This document shows positions 25,979-33,983 of a stretch of DNA of 38,635 nt, in pieces (position 1 is the first letter of the stretch; every line of letters begins with the position of its first letter). Source of the stretch: Armatimonadota bacterium (lineage in GTDB: Bacteria; Armatimonadota; Fimbriimonadia; Fimbriimonadales; Fimbriimonadaceae); contig JADFMN010000015.1 in NCBI GenBank assembly GCA_022563855.1, positions 1 to 38,635 of the forward strand, in the 5' to 3' direction. The notes beneath the pieces are model-generated. The model worked only from the letters and a program-made list of their open reading frames with translations, was not told the origin of the DNA and did not search any database. Position numbers and translations under genes: made by a program.

Positions 25979-27484
25979 ATGGACGACGGCAGGCCGATAC
26001 GTGAAGTGAAGCTGGAGAAGCTCGCAAAGCTGCGCGAGCTTGGGGCCGATCCGTTCTCCGTCGAGCGGTTCGACGTCGACTGTTCGGCGAACGAGCTGAT
26101 CAGTCAATTCGAAGAGGGCAAAGCGGTCAGCTTCGCGGGACGGATCGTCTCGATGCGCATGATGGGCAAGGCGGCGTTCGCTCATCTCTCGGATGGCGAC
26201 GGGCAGATTCAGGGCTACTTCAAGAAGGACGACCTGGGCGAAAACGCGTGGGCGGTGTTCAAACTGCTCGACGTCGGCGACCACCTCGGCGTGACCGGCG
26301 AGCTGTTCGTCACGCGCACCGGCGAAAAGTCGATCCACGTCCGCACGCTCACCCCGCTGAGCAAGTCGCTACAGAGCTTGCCTCTCGGCAAGGAGAAGGA
26401 CGGCCAGCACTGGTACGGCCTGCAAGACGTGCAGGAGCGGTACCGGCACCGGCACCTCGACCTCGTGTGCAATCCGGAGGCGCGAAAGATGCTGCTCGAC
26501 CGTTCGCGCATCGTCTCCGCCGTCCGCAACTTCTTCGACGGCCGGGGCTACCTCGAAGTCGAAACGCCGATGCTGCAGATAGAGGCAGGCGGCGCTGCCG
26601 CGAGGACGTTTTCGACGCACTACAACGCTTACGACCTGGACGTTAAGCTCCGCATCTCGCTGGAGCTGTATCTCAAGCGGATCATCTGCGGCGACGTGCC
26701 GAAGGTGTACGAAATCGGTCGCGTTTTCAGAAACGAGGGCGTCAGCAGCCGCCACAGCCCCGAGTTCACGATGCTGGAGTTTTACGAGGCGTACGCGAAT
26801 CTTGAGGACGTGATGGCGCTCGTTGAGGAGATGTTTCGCTTTGTTGGAAACGAAGCTTTCGGATCGACGACCGTGCAGGGCATAGACTTCAGCAAGCCGT
26901 GGAAGCGCGTTGACTTGCTCGAGGAGATCGAGCGGTACTCCGGACTGACCGCCGAGGATTTGAGCAACATCGAATCCGCTAAGAGTGCTTTCAAGACAAA
27001 GGGAGTCACATACCCCGACACCGACCGGCGCATCGCGGTCGAGGACGAGTACCACCTCGGCGGACTGATCGAAAAGCTGCTCGAAGTGTTCGTCGAGCCG
27101 AACCTTCAAGAGCCGACCTTCGTGATCGGCTACCCGATCGAGACCTCCCCTCTAGCAAAGAAAGACCCGAACAGGCCGGGCTTTACAAGACGGTTCGAGG
27201 GGTTCATCCGCGGCCGCGAGATCTGCAACGCGTTCAGCGAGATCAACGATCCGATCGACCAGCGCGAGCGGTTTGAGCAACAGGTCGGAGAGAGAGACCG
27301 CGGCGACGAAGAAGCGCATCCGATGGATGAGGATTTCATCTACGCGCTCGAAGGCGGCATGCCACCGACCGGTGGGTGCGGGATCGGAATAGACCGTCTG
27401 GCGATGCTTCTCACCGGAGCCGACAGCCTGCGCGAAGTGCTTCTGTTCCCGACGATGAAGCCTCGGTCAAACGAAAGCGACTGA
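25979..27484 (+). CDS. lysS: Lysyl-tRNA synthetase, class II
   Basis: A 501-residue class IIb synthetase that charges tRNA-Lys in the cytoplasm. The N-terminal OB-fold anticodon-binding domain (about 48-125) has VSFAGRIVSMRMMGKAAFAH; the catalytic domain has motif 1 near 175-200 (RSRIVSAVRNFFDGRGYLEV), motif 2 FRNEGVSSRHSPEFTMLEFY (250-269) and motif 3 GCGIGIDRLAMLLTG near the C-terminus. Length is normal. The ATG at 25979 fits the family start, although no ribosome binding site is visible. Confidence 0.97.
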   Translation: MDDGRPIREVKLEKLAKLRELGADPFSVERFDVDCSANELISQFEEGKAVSFAGRIVSMRMMGKAAFAHLSDGDGQIQGYFKKDDLGENAWAVFKLLDVGDHLGVTGELFVTRTGEKSIHVRTLTPLSKSLQSLPLGKEKDGQHWYGLQDVQERYRHRHLDLVCNPEARKMLLDRSRIVSAVRNFFDGRGYLEVETPMLQIEAGGAAARTFSTHYNAYDLDVKLRISLELYLKRIICGDVPKVYEIGRVFRNEGVSSRHSPEFTMLEFYEAYANLEDVMALVEEMFRFVGNEAFGSTTVQGIDFSKPWKRVDLLEEIERYSGLTAEDLSNIESAKSAFKTKGVTYPDTDRRIAVEDEYHLGGLIEKLLEVFVEPNLQEPTFVIGYPIETSPLAKKDPNRPGFTRRFEGFIRGREICNAFSEINDPIDQRERFEQQVGERDRGDEEAHPMDEDFIYALEGGMPPTGGCGIGIDRLAMLLTGADSLREVLLFPTMKPRSNESD

Positions 27485-27489
27485 GCGCA

Positions 27490-28032
27490 TCAGCCCTTCG
27501 CCTTGACCGTGTCCGGAATCTCGATCTTCTGGCCAACCTCGACTTTCAGCTTCTTGAACAGTCCGGCACGAACCTCTAAGGCGTACTTCGCGTACTTGCC
27601 GCTGCCGTAGTCCGTGACGGTATCGAGCGGTTTCATCGTATAGATCTTGACGATGACGCCGTCCTCATCCAGGTATGCGATGTCAAGCGCGATCAACGTG
27701 TTCATCATCCAAAAGCTCAACGGGTATTCGCGCCGAAAGACGAAGATCATCCCTTGCTTCTCGCTGACGTCCTGCAACTCCAGGAACATCATCCCCTCTT
27801 GCCGCTTCAGCTCGGTGTCCATGACCCAAATCTTTAGTTTGTGCTCGAGCTTCGGCCCTAGCTTGATCTCCTCTTTTTGGAGGTCCTTGAGCTGGTGCGT
27901 GCGGCGCACGTTGAACCGGGGCTCCTGGTCTTGATCTTTATCCTGGCTTTGACTGATTTGGTTCGCAGTGAGGACTGGAGTTGCGTCGACTGGCGAAATC
28001 CGCATGGCCAGAATCAAAATTACGGTGAGCAT
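27490..28032 (-). CDS. DUF192 family exported protein
   Basis: A 180-residue protein with a likely signal sequence (about 1-18, MLTVILILAMRISPVDA) and a Gln/Asp-rich linker, followed from about residue 65 by a DUF192 domain. Typical elements are VMDTELKRQEGMMFLE, GMIFVFRREYPLSFWMMNT, LDIAYLDEDGVIVKI and KYALEVRAGLFKKLKVEVG. Members of this family are small extracytoplasmic proteins of unknown biochemical role. A good binding site GAGGAAAG precedes the ATG at 28032. It converges on lysS with 5 bp between stops and follows leuD after 35 bp. Confidence 0.9.
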   Translation of the reverse strand: MLTVILILAMRISPVDATPVLTANQISQSQDKDQDQEPRFNVRRTHQLKDLQKEEIKLGPKLEHKLKIWVMDTELKRQEGMMFLELQDVSEKQGMIFVFRREYPLSFWMMNTLIALDIAYLDEDGVIVKIYTMKPLDTVTDYGSGKYAKYALEVRAGLFKKLKVEVGQKIEIPDTVKAKG

Positions 28033-28067
28033 CGTAGACTTTCCTCGTTGTTCCTCACATTAGACGC

Positions 28068-28676
28068 CTATGCGCCGGATTCGGTATCAGCACTCGGGCT
28101 GAACGTTTCAGATCTTCGCTCAAATTCGGCGATCTTGTCCGCGTGCTGCATCGTTGAGCCTACCAGGTCGAGCCCAGATATCAGCTGCTGCTTCAGTCCG
28201 GCGGCAATTTCAAACTGCAACACGTGCGAACCTAGCTGAACGTTCTGCTCCGCTAGGTTCACCGTCACCTCAGTGCCTGAGCCTGCGTTCACGAGTAGTG
28301 CGTGCTGGTCAGCAGGAAGCTCGACCAAGAGCAAGCCGCAGTTCGCAGAGTTTTGCCGAAAGATGTCGCTGAAGCCGGGCGTATCGTCGCTCGACCTAGA
28401 TATGACAACGCAGTACCCCGCCTGTTGGATCGCCCACACGGCGTGCTCGCGCGAGGATCCACAACCAAAGTTCGATCCGACGACCAGCACGGTACCGCCC
28501 TCTGCATCGGGTTTGCCCAGCGGATAGTCCGGGCCGCGCACGTCATGGAACAGCAGCTCGCCGTACCCTGTCCGCGTTAGGCGAGACAGAAATCTCGCCG
28601 GAATGATTCGATCGGTATCGACGTTGTCTCCGGGGTAAACCGCAATTCGACCAGTGTGGGTGCGAAATCCTGGCAT
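28068..28676 (-). CDS. leuD: 3-isopropylmalate dehydratase small subunit
   Basis: A 202-residue small subunit of the aconitase-superfamily enzyme that converts 2-isopropylmalate to 3-isopropylmalate in leucine synthesis. Visible signatures are DNVDTDRIIPARFL (17-30) and GSNFGCGSSREHAVWAI (67-83), the swivelling-domain substrate loop. The length fits bacterial LeuD. The large subunit gene leuC is not next to it, nor are leuA or leuB in the window. A homoaconitase-type small subunit is a remote alternative, as the families resemble each other. The start lies 23 bp beyond an intrinsic terminator. Confidence 0.9.
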   Translation of the reverse strand: MPGFRTHTGRIAVYPGDNVDTDRIIPARFLSRLTRTGYGELLFHDVRGPDYPLGKPDAEGGTVLVVGSNFGCGSSREHAVWAIQQAGYCVVISRSSDDTPGFSDIFRQNSANCGLLLVELPADQHALLVNAGSGTEVTVNLAEQNVQLGSHVLQFEIAAGLKQQLISGLDLVGSTMQHADKIAEFERRSETFSPSADTESGA

Positions 28677-28699
28677 CTGGAGTTATTGTGGCATGGGAG

Positions 28700-28729
28700 A
28701 AAAAAGCCCCCTGCTTGGAGTACAGGGGG
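28700..28729 (-). terminator. Intrinsic terminator after sepF
   Basis: On the minus strand CCCCCTG (28723-28729) pairs with CAGGGGG (28707-28713) through a 9-nt loop, and the stem is followed by C and six T (28700-28705). This is a textbook rho-independent terminator 81 bp after the sepF stop. It ends only 23 bp before the leuD ATG, so it may also limit read-through into leuD. Confidence 0.85.
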
Positions 28730-28810
28730 AGAAGGATTGTCGCTTATTGAGCTACTCGTACGCATGCGACCACTTGGGCCACTTGCACGCGCCGTTGGAG
28801 AAACAAACCG

Positions 28811-29215
28811 CTAGTTCAGCTCGGCTTCCATTCTTGGCGAAGCGGGCGCTACTTCGACAAACACGGATGGTGGAGCGAGCAAGAAAATGTGCTCGCCGAT
28901 CTCCTCCCACGTGCCGTCTGTCGTGTAGTTCACGCCGCACATAAAGTCCTTGACTTTGTCCCGCACATCGGGCGGCGCCATCGTGAGATTGAGTATCTGC
29001 TGCTCGCCTCGTTTCAGACCGTCGGCCGCTGCGACCGCGTCCTGGAAAGACACGACCTGCCGCCTGACTGTAATGTGAGTGGAGCGCTCTCGGATGAGAG
29101 AGGGGTAGCCCTTGGCGGGCAGTTGGTTGACTTCTTCGTCCAGTTCGTCGTCGTGACGATGGATGTGCCCGAAAACTCGCTCGAAGAAGCCCGGCTTCTC
29201 GACCATTTCTTCCAT
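28811..29215 (-). CDS. sepF: SepF-like cell division protein
   Basis: With the start at the ATG 29213-29215 the protein has 134 residues. It opens with a short amphipathic stretch (MEEMVEKPGFFERVFGHIH) like the membrane-binding helix of SepF, then an acidic linker, then the SepF core: VVSFQDAVAAADGLKRGEQQ, ILNLTMAPPDVRDKVKDFM, CGVNYTTDGTWEEIGEHIFL and LAPPSVFVE. SepF anchors FtsZ filaments to the membrane. A longer frame to an ATG at 29317 exists, but that ATG overlaps the -10 box of a good promoter and cannot be on the transcript. GGAG lies 11 bases before the chosen ATG. Met38, three codons later, is an alternative. Confidence 0.82.
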   Translation of the reverse strand: MEEMVEKPGFFERVFGHIHRHDDELDEEVNQLPAKGYPSLIRERSTHITVRRQVVSFQDAVAAADGLKRGEQQILNLTMAPPDVRDKVKDFMCGVNYTTDGTWEEIGEHIFLLAPPSVFVEVAPASPRMEAELN

Positions 29216-29315
29216 GATGTTTTTGTCTCCGTCCGTGGATACAATTGCGCGCTTCGACCCGAATCGTTTGGTCTTGCCCAAACTTAAATAGTCGGAGTTC
29301 GTCGCACGCAAGGAC

Positions 29316-29345
29316 ATTATGCACTTTGCCGAGGGCTTCCGTCAA
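29316..29345 (-). promoter_or_regulatory. Promoter of sepF
   Basis: On the minus strand TTGACG (29340-29345, 5 of 6) and CATAAT (29316-29321, 5 of 6) with an 18-bp spacer. The predicted start near 29309 leaves a leader of about 94 nt before the sepF ATG at 29215. The -10 hexamer shares bases with the upstream ATG at 29317, which excludes that start codon if this promoter is used. Confidence 0.65.
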
Positions 29346-29408
29346 GCTGCACCGTCGTGGCAGCGCTTCAAATGTCGGGCAGTGAGACGTTGAAATTGGA
29401 TTCATTTC

Positions 29409-29438
29409 TTGCTAAATTAATCCTGCATCCTCTATAAC
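29409..29438 (+). promoter_or_regulatory. Possible promoter of trpE
   Basis: TTGCTA (29409-29414, 4 of 6) and TATAAC (29433-29438, 5 of 6) with an 18-bp spacer, giving a start near 29445 and a 40-nt leader. A second pair, TTGAAA (29390-29395) and TAAATT (29413-29418) with 17 bp, overlaps it. A third -10-like box lies at 29473-29478 right before the ATG. No Trp-rich leader peptide or terminator is visible in the 168-bp gap between sepF-side sequences and trpE, so classical attenuation is not indicated. Confidence 0.4.
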
Positions 29439-29485
29439 ATGATCAATAGCGGCAATTCGCAGGATCGTCCGCCATAATCGGTGCG

Positions 29486-30970
29486 ATGCTCACCCCCTCC
29501 CGTGAGGAGTACGTTGAACTCGCACGCGGAGGCGGGCCGATCCCGATCTATGTCGACGTTCTCGCCGATATGGAAACCCCGCTCAGCACCTACTGGAAAC
29601 TGGCGCAGGGCGAGACCCACAGCTTCTTGCTAGAGAGCGTCACCGGTGGCGAAAGCCTTGCGCGCTACAGCATCATCGGGGTTCGCCCGCGACTGGTCAT
29701 TCGGTGCAAAGGCCAAGCCGTGCGAAGATTCGAGCGCGGACGAATTACATCGATCACGCTCGAAGACGGCGACGACCCCTTGCGGATCATCCAGGCCGAG
29801 ATAAGGCCGATTCGGAGCGAGCTGTTGCACGATCTGCCGAAGTTCTGCGGCGGAGCCGTAGGGATGATCGGCTATGACTACGCTCGGCGCATCGAAGATT
29901 TGCCCGACAGTACCGAAGACGACTTGGACGTTGACGACGTCGCGATGATGATCGCCGACGGCATGGTCGTGTTCGACCACGCGAAAAACCACGTTCGGAT
30001 CGTCGTGCTCGCCGACGGAACGCCGGACGGCTACGACGTCGCGAAGGCAGAGATCGAGCGACTGCAGCTGCTCATGCAAGGCCCTCTCCCGGAGCTGCCA
30101 TCGCTGCTCGGAGAGCCGCAAGAGGTGACCTGCAACATCACACGCCCGGAGTTTGAGTCGAACGTCAGCCGCATCATCGAATACGTGAATCAGGGGGACT
30201 GCATTCAAGCCGTGCCGTCTTTGCGTTTCGAAACTCGGCTCGACGCGCACGGGCTGACCGTCTACCGGGCGTTGCGGTCGCTCAACCCTTCGCCATACAC
30301 GTTCTACCTTCGATTCGAAGACATGGACATCGTCGGCGCCTCGCCCGAGATTCTCGTCGGCCTCGACGGGAACCAGGCCAGAGTCCGACCGATCGCTGGC
30401 ACGAGGCCTAGGGGAGCCACCGTCGGCGAGGACAAGCGCCTAGGAGAAGACCTGCTCTCAGACGAAAAGGAGCGGGCTGAACACATCATGCTCGTCGATC
30501 TTGGAAGAAACGACTTGGGCAAAGTGTGCGAGTACGGCTCGGTCGAAGTACAAGACCTGATGACGATCGAGCGGTACAGCCACGTCATGCACATCGTCAG
30601 CAGCGTCGTCGGCGAACTCAAGCCGGATGTCGATTCTGTCGAGCTTATTCGTGCGTGCTTCCCTGCTGGGACTGTCAGCGGCGCGCCGAAAGTACGGGCG
30701 ATGCAGATCATCGATGAGCTTGAATCGACTCGTCGTGGGCTGTACGCCGGAGCGGTCGGCTACATGAGCGCGTCCGGCGACATCGATCTCGCGATCGCGA
30801 TCCGCACGATACTGATCAAAGGCGGTCGGGCGTACGTCCAGGCAGGCGCCGGGATCGTGGCCGATTCAGTGCCTGCAAACGAGTACGACGAGTGCGTGAA
30901 CAAGGCGCGAGCCTGCCTGAAGGCGATTGAGATCGCCCAGCGTGGCCTCAAGGCAGGCTTCGACCGATAG
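29486..30970 (+). CDS. trpE: Anthranilate synthase component I
   Basis: A 494-residue chorismate-using enzyme that makes anthranilate with the glutaminase TrpG. Conserved parts are the LLES element of the tryptophan feedback site (48-51), PIAGTRPRG, AEHIMLVDLGRNDLGKV, FPAGTVSGAPKVRAMQII and GYMSASGDIDLAIAIRT. The chorismate-domain start normally reading Q-V-V-x-S-Q-R-F is here IQAVPSLRF, with Leu for the usual Gln. A 4-amino-4-deoxychorismate synthase (PabB) is the main alternative, but LLES and the DLGRNDLGKV and FPAGTVSGAPKVRAM contexts favour TrpE. No other trp genes are in the window. The stop lies 7 bp from the convergent secDF end. Confidence 0.92.
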   Translation: MLTPSREEYVELARGGGPIPIYVDVLADMETPLSTYWKLAQGETHSFLLESVTGGESLARYSIIGVRPRLVIRCKGQAVRRFERGRITSITLEDGDDPLRIIQAEIRPIRSELLHDLPKFCGGAVGMIGYDYARRIEDLPDSTEDDLDVDDVAMMIADGMVVFDHAKNHVRIVVLADGTPDGYDVAKAEIERLQLLMQGPLPELPSLLGEPQEVTCNITRPEFESNVSRIIEYVNQGDCIQAVPSLRFETRLDAHGLTVYRALRSLNPSPYTFYLRFEDMDIVGASPEILVGLDGNQARVRPIAGTRPRGATVGEDKRLGEDLLSDEKERAEHIMLVDLGRNDLGKVCEYGSVEVQDLMTIERYSHVMHIVSSVVGELKPDVDSVELIRACFPAGTVSGAPKVRAMQIIDELESTRRGLYAGAVGYMSASGDIDLAIAIRTILIKGGRAYVQAGAGIVADSVPANEYDECVNKARACLKAIEIAQRGLKAGFDR

Positions 30971-30977
30971 CTCGCTG

Positions 30978-33950
30978 CTACTTGTCGTCATCGTCTAGCT
31001 TCTGTTCGCCTTCCGTGCCTCGTCGCCGCTTGATCTGGCCGTACGTTTGGCCTGATTCGGTCTTGTAGGAGCGCGAGTCGGCTTCCAAGACCTGCTTGGC
31101 ACGCAGTTTCGCCTCGCGCTCGGCCTCTAACATCAGCCCAGCCTTCTCGCCCTGGCGCTTCATCGTGGCTCTATTCCAAAGCCAGAGGATAGGCGAGGCG
31201 TTGAAGATCGAAGAGTAAGTACCAACGGCGATTCCAGCCGCCATCGTGAGACACATGAACTTCAGCTCGGGCGTCGATGTGCCCCAGATGACGAGCACCA
31301 TGAGTGGCACGAACGCGGTTACGGACGTATTGATCGAGCGGGCGACAGACTGGGTGATCGACTTGTTGATGAGGTGCTCGAACGACTGGCCCTTGTGAGG
31401 CCGCCTGAGGTTCTCTCGGATGCGGTCAAAGATGACGATGCTGTCGTGCACCGAGAATCCGATCACGGTCAGCATCGCCGTAATGAACAGCGAGCTGATC
31501 TCCCAACCGACCAAGTACCCCACGATTCCCGCAAAGCCGAGGACGAACATGATGTCGTGCGCCAACGCTGCAACCGCGGACAGACCGAATTTCAGACCGT
31601 TCTTCAGCCCGCCAAGTGCAAAGCCGAAGCGGATCGCCAGGTACAGCACGATGAGAGCCGAAGCGACGATCACGGCCAGTATCGCATTCGTGACCGTCTC
31701 TTTCTGAATGGTCGGTCCGACCTTTCGGAAGCTGGCGCCCTCCGTCGGCAGACCGATCGCTGCCGCGAGGGCATCACTCATTGCGTTATCGCTCGCAATC
31801 TCAGCGCTCGCGGCGATTACCGAGGTGTCGTCGTCAGATGTCTCACCGTCCGAGTCTTCGTCGATCAGTTGCAGGCTTGATGTTTCTTCCGTGGTTTCCG
31901 TCTCAGAGTCGTCGTCGATCAGTTGCGGGCTTGATGTTTCTTCTGTGGTTTCCGTCTCAGAGTCGTCGTCAGTAGCCTCGCCGTCCGATGAGTCCGACGT
32001 GGCTTCCGACCCAGAATCGTCGTCGGCTGGCTGCGGACCTGCTGTTTCTTCCGCGATTCCCGTCCCAGAGTCGTCGTCGGCTGGCTGCGGGCTTGATGTT
32101 TCTTCTGTGGTTTCCGTCTCAGAGTCGTCGACGGCAGCCTCACCGTCCGACGTATCCGACGCGGTATCCGCGCCAGAGTCGTCGCCTGGTTCATCACTCG
32201 AGTCATCGGGAGTAGCGGCACTGCCTGTGCCCGCGCTCGCAGGCGCTCCACCGGCAGGAATAGTTACGTAGACAAGCTCGAATTCCTCTCCGGTGTCAGG
32301 GTCTATGCCCGACCCCCTCTTGACGTTAAAGTTCTTATAACCGGCTGTTGCAAGTCGCGACTCAATTTCTGACTTGCTGAGGTTGTCTACGTTCCTGAAT
32401 ATGCCCTCCCCTCCGCCTGCGAATTCGACGTTCGGCTTGATGCCGCCCATGATCACGAACAGCGCGCCGATCCCGATCAGAACCCCAGACAGAATAAACC
32501 AGGTCTTGCGGCGTCCAAGGATTTCGAGCGGCTTCTTGTCCGCGCCTTCTTCCAACCGCTCACCAAACCAGTTCCTCTTGAACGCGAAGAACTTCGGGTC
32601 ATTGAACAGTCCGATCTTGAGCGACCCGATGAGCAGAGACCGCGTCACAGTGAACGCGGTGAAGAACGAAATCGCAACGCCGACCATCAGGGTCGTCGCA
32701 AAACCGATCACGGGTCCCGTTCCAAATATGAACAGGACGATACAGGTCAGGATCGTACAAGCGTTAGAGTCGACGATCGCCGTCAGCGCACGCTTGAACC
32801 CAAGCTCGACCGCGGACATCAGCTCCCGACCGCCGCGCAGCTCCTCCTTGATGCGCTCGAACACCAGAACGTTTGCGTCGACGGCCATGCCCACGCTGAG
32901 GATCAGAGCCGCGATCGACGCCAGCGAAAACGTCGCGTGCAGCATCTTGAGCGCAGTGATCGTGAAGAGCGCGTACAGGATCATCGCGATCATCGCAATG
33001 AAGCCTGGCGCAGAGTAGTAGATGATGAGGAACAGACAGATCCCAGCAAAGCTGATCCCGCCTGCGACTACGATCTTGTCGAGCGCCTTCAAGCCGATGC
33101 TCGGGTCGACTTTCTCCTCCGCCAGCGGCGACAGCAGCACGTCCAAAGCGCCGTCGTTCAACAGCTGGCACAGCGCTTTGACGGCCTTCGGATCGAAATC
33201 CCCGTCGATGAACGCTTGATCCGTTAGGATGGTATTCTCCCGGATCGGTGCGATGCTGTAGACGACACTGTCGATTACAAACGCAAGATTCTCTCCGCGA
33301 TTGCGGTACTTCCTGGTCCAAGCCTCCATCTTCTTCGCGCCCGCGCTTGAGAACCGGAACTCGGGAACTGTCCCGCCGTTGCCCCTCACGAGCGGAGCGG
33401 CGCTCTTGAGGTCTTGCCCTTGAATGATCACCTCCCACCCTTCGATCATCTTCTCGTACTCGGGGTCCTCAGGGCCGAACGGATCGCCTCCCGAAGACCG
33501 CATGAACATCTCAACAGGTGCGCCTTCTACCGTGATTGTGTCGGATCGCTCGTACCGGCGCCTCTGAGTCCTTGTGGATACGTTCTTCGCCCAGTACCCG
33601 TACAGTCGCCCCGTCGAGCCCAACAGTTTGCGAGCCTCATCGACGTCAGTGAAACCCGGCAGCTCGACGGTGATCTGGTTGACGCCCTTCCGCCGGACAG
33701 AAGACTCGACAACGCCGAGTCCAGAAGCCGCTCGGCGTTCCAGCACCCGGATAGCCGACTTGACGTCTTGCTCGATCGTGCGACCTGCTTCCTTGCTGTC
33801 CTCAGTCTGCTCGACCTTGTAGATCAGCCGGATTCCACCCTTAACGTCCAGGCCGTACGAAAATGGGGTCTCCTTGAACCCCCAAATAGAGAGGCCTGTA
33901 AGGACGATCACGATCGTCAGGAAAATGTTGTTGCGCGACTTCAAATGCAT
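30978..33950 (-). CDS. secDF: Fused protein translocase SecD-SecF with acidic insert
   Basis: A 990-residue fusion of SecD and SecF, the RND-type motor that uses the proton gradient to finish protein export. SecD part: first membrane helix (about 8-26), YGLDVKGGIRLIYKV (32-46), the outer P1 domain, and helices with GMAVDANVLVFERIKEELR (354-372). SecF part: helix near 485-502, KPNVEFAGGGEGIF in the outer domain, and GFSVHDSIVIFDRIREN (831-847). Within the SecF outer domain, residues about 566-712 form an Asp/Glu/Ser/Thr-rich insert absent from ordinary SecF. The C-terminal tail is basic and ends KLDDDDK. It lies 33 bp downstream of the molybdoenzyme gene and converges on trpE. Confidence 0.95.
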   Translation of the reverse strand: MHLKSRNNIFLTIVIVLTGLSIWGFKETPFSYGLDVKGGIRLIYKVEQTEDSKEAGRTIEQDVKSAIRVLERRAASGLGVVESSVRRKGVNQITVELPGFTDVDEARKLLGSTGRLYGYWAKNVSTRTQRRRYERSDTITVEGAPVEMFMRSSGGDPFGPEDPEYEKMIEGWEVIIQGQDLKSAAPLVRGNGGTVPEFRFSSAGAKKMEAWTRKYRNRGENLAFVIDSVVYSIAPIRENTILTDQAFIDGDFDPKAVKALCQLLNDGALDVLLSPLAEEKVDPSIGLKALDKIVVAGGISFAGICLFLIIYYSAPGFIAMIAMILYALFTITALKMLHATFSLASIAALILSVGMAVDANVLVFERIKEELRGGRELMSAVELGFKRALTAIVDSNACTILTCIVLFIFGTGPVIGFATTLMVGVAISFFTAFTVTRSLLIGSLKIGLFNDPKFFAFKRNWFGERLEEGADKKPLEILGRRKTWFILSGVLIGIGALFVIMGGIKPNVEFAGGGEGIFRNVDNLSKSEIESRLATAGYKNFNVKRGSGIDPDTGEEFELVYVTIPAGGAPASAGTGSAATPDDSSDEPGDDSGADTASDTSDGEAAVDDSETETTEETSSPQPADDDSGTGIAEETAGPQPADDDSGSEATSDSSDGEATDDDSETETTEETSSPQLIDDDSETETTEETSSLQLIDEDSDGETSDDDTSVIAASAEIASDNAMSDALAAAIGLPTEGASFRKVGPTIQKETVTNAILAVIVASALIVLYLAIRFGFALGGLKNGLKFGLSAVAALAHDIMFVLGFAGIVGYLVGWEISSLFITAMLTVIGFSVHDSIVIFDRIRENLRRPHKGQSFEHLINKSITQSVARSINTSVTAFVPLMVLVIWGTSTPELKFMCLTMAAGIAVGTYSSIFNASPILWLWNRATMKRQGEKAGLMLEAEREAKLRAKQVLEADSRSYKTESGQTYGQIKRRRGTEGEQKLDDDDK
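31863..32186 (-). repeat. Six 54-bp tandem repeats inside secDF
   Basis: Six consecutive units of 54 bp run without gaps (31863, 31917, 31971, 32025, 32079, 32133). By sequence they fall in the order A-A-B-A-A-B, so a 162-bp block of three units has itself been duplicated (31863-32024 and 32025-32186). Each unit keeps the reading frame and encodes 18 residues, for example DDDSETETTEETSSPQLI. A degenerate seventh unit may precede at about 31809-31862. The repeats encode residues 589-696 of SecDF. Confidence 0.9.
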
Positions 33951-33983
33951 AGCCTCCGAAGAGCCTGGAACGCCAACCGCAGA

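Noticed and set aside
28731-28810. Leucine leader peptide or T-box before leuD
   Set aside because: No run of Leu codons and no T-box consensus could be found; only a plain terminator is visible.
28752-29405. 217-codon minus-strand frame overlapping sepF
   Set aside because: The competing frame contains the complete SepF core; this one has no recognisable domain.
31815-32255. Regular repeats considered as a CRISPR array
   Set aside because: Units are contiguous without unique spacers, stay in frame and encode part of SecDF.
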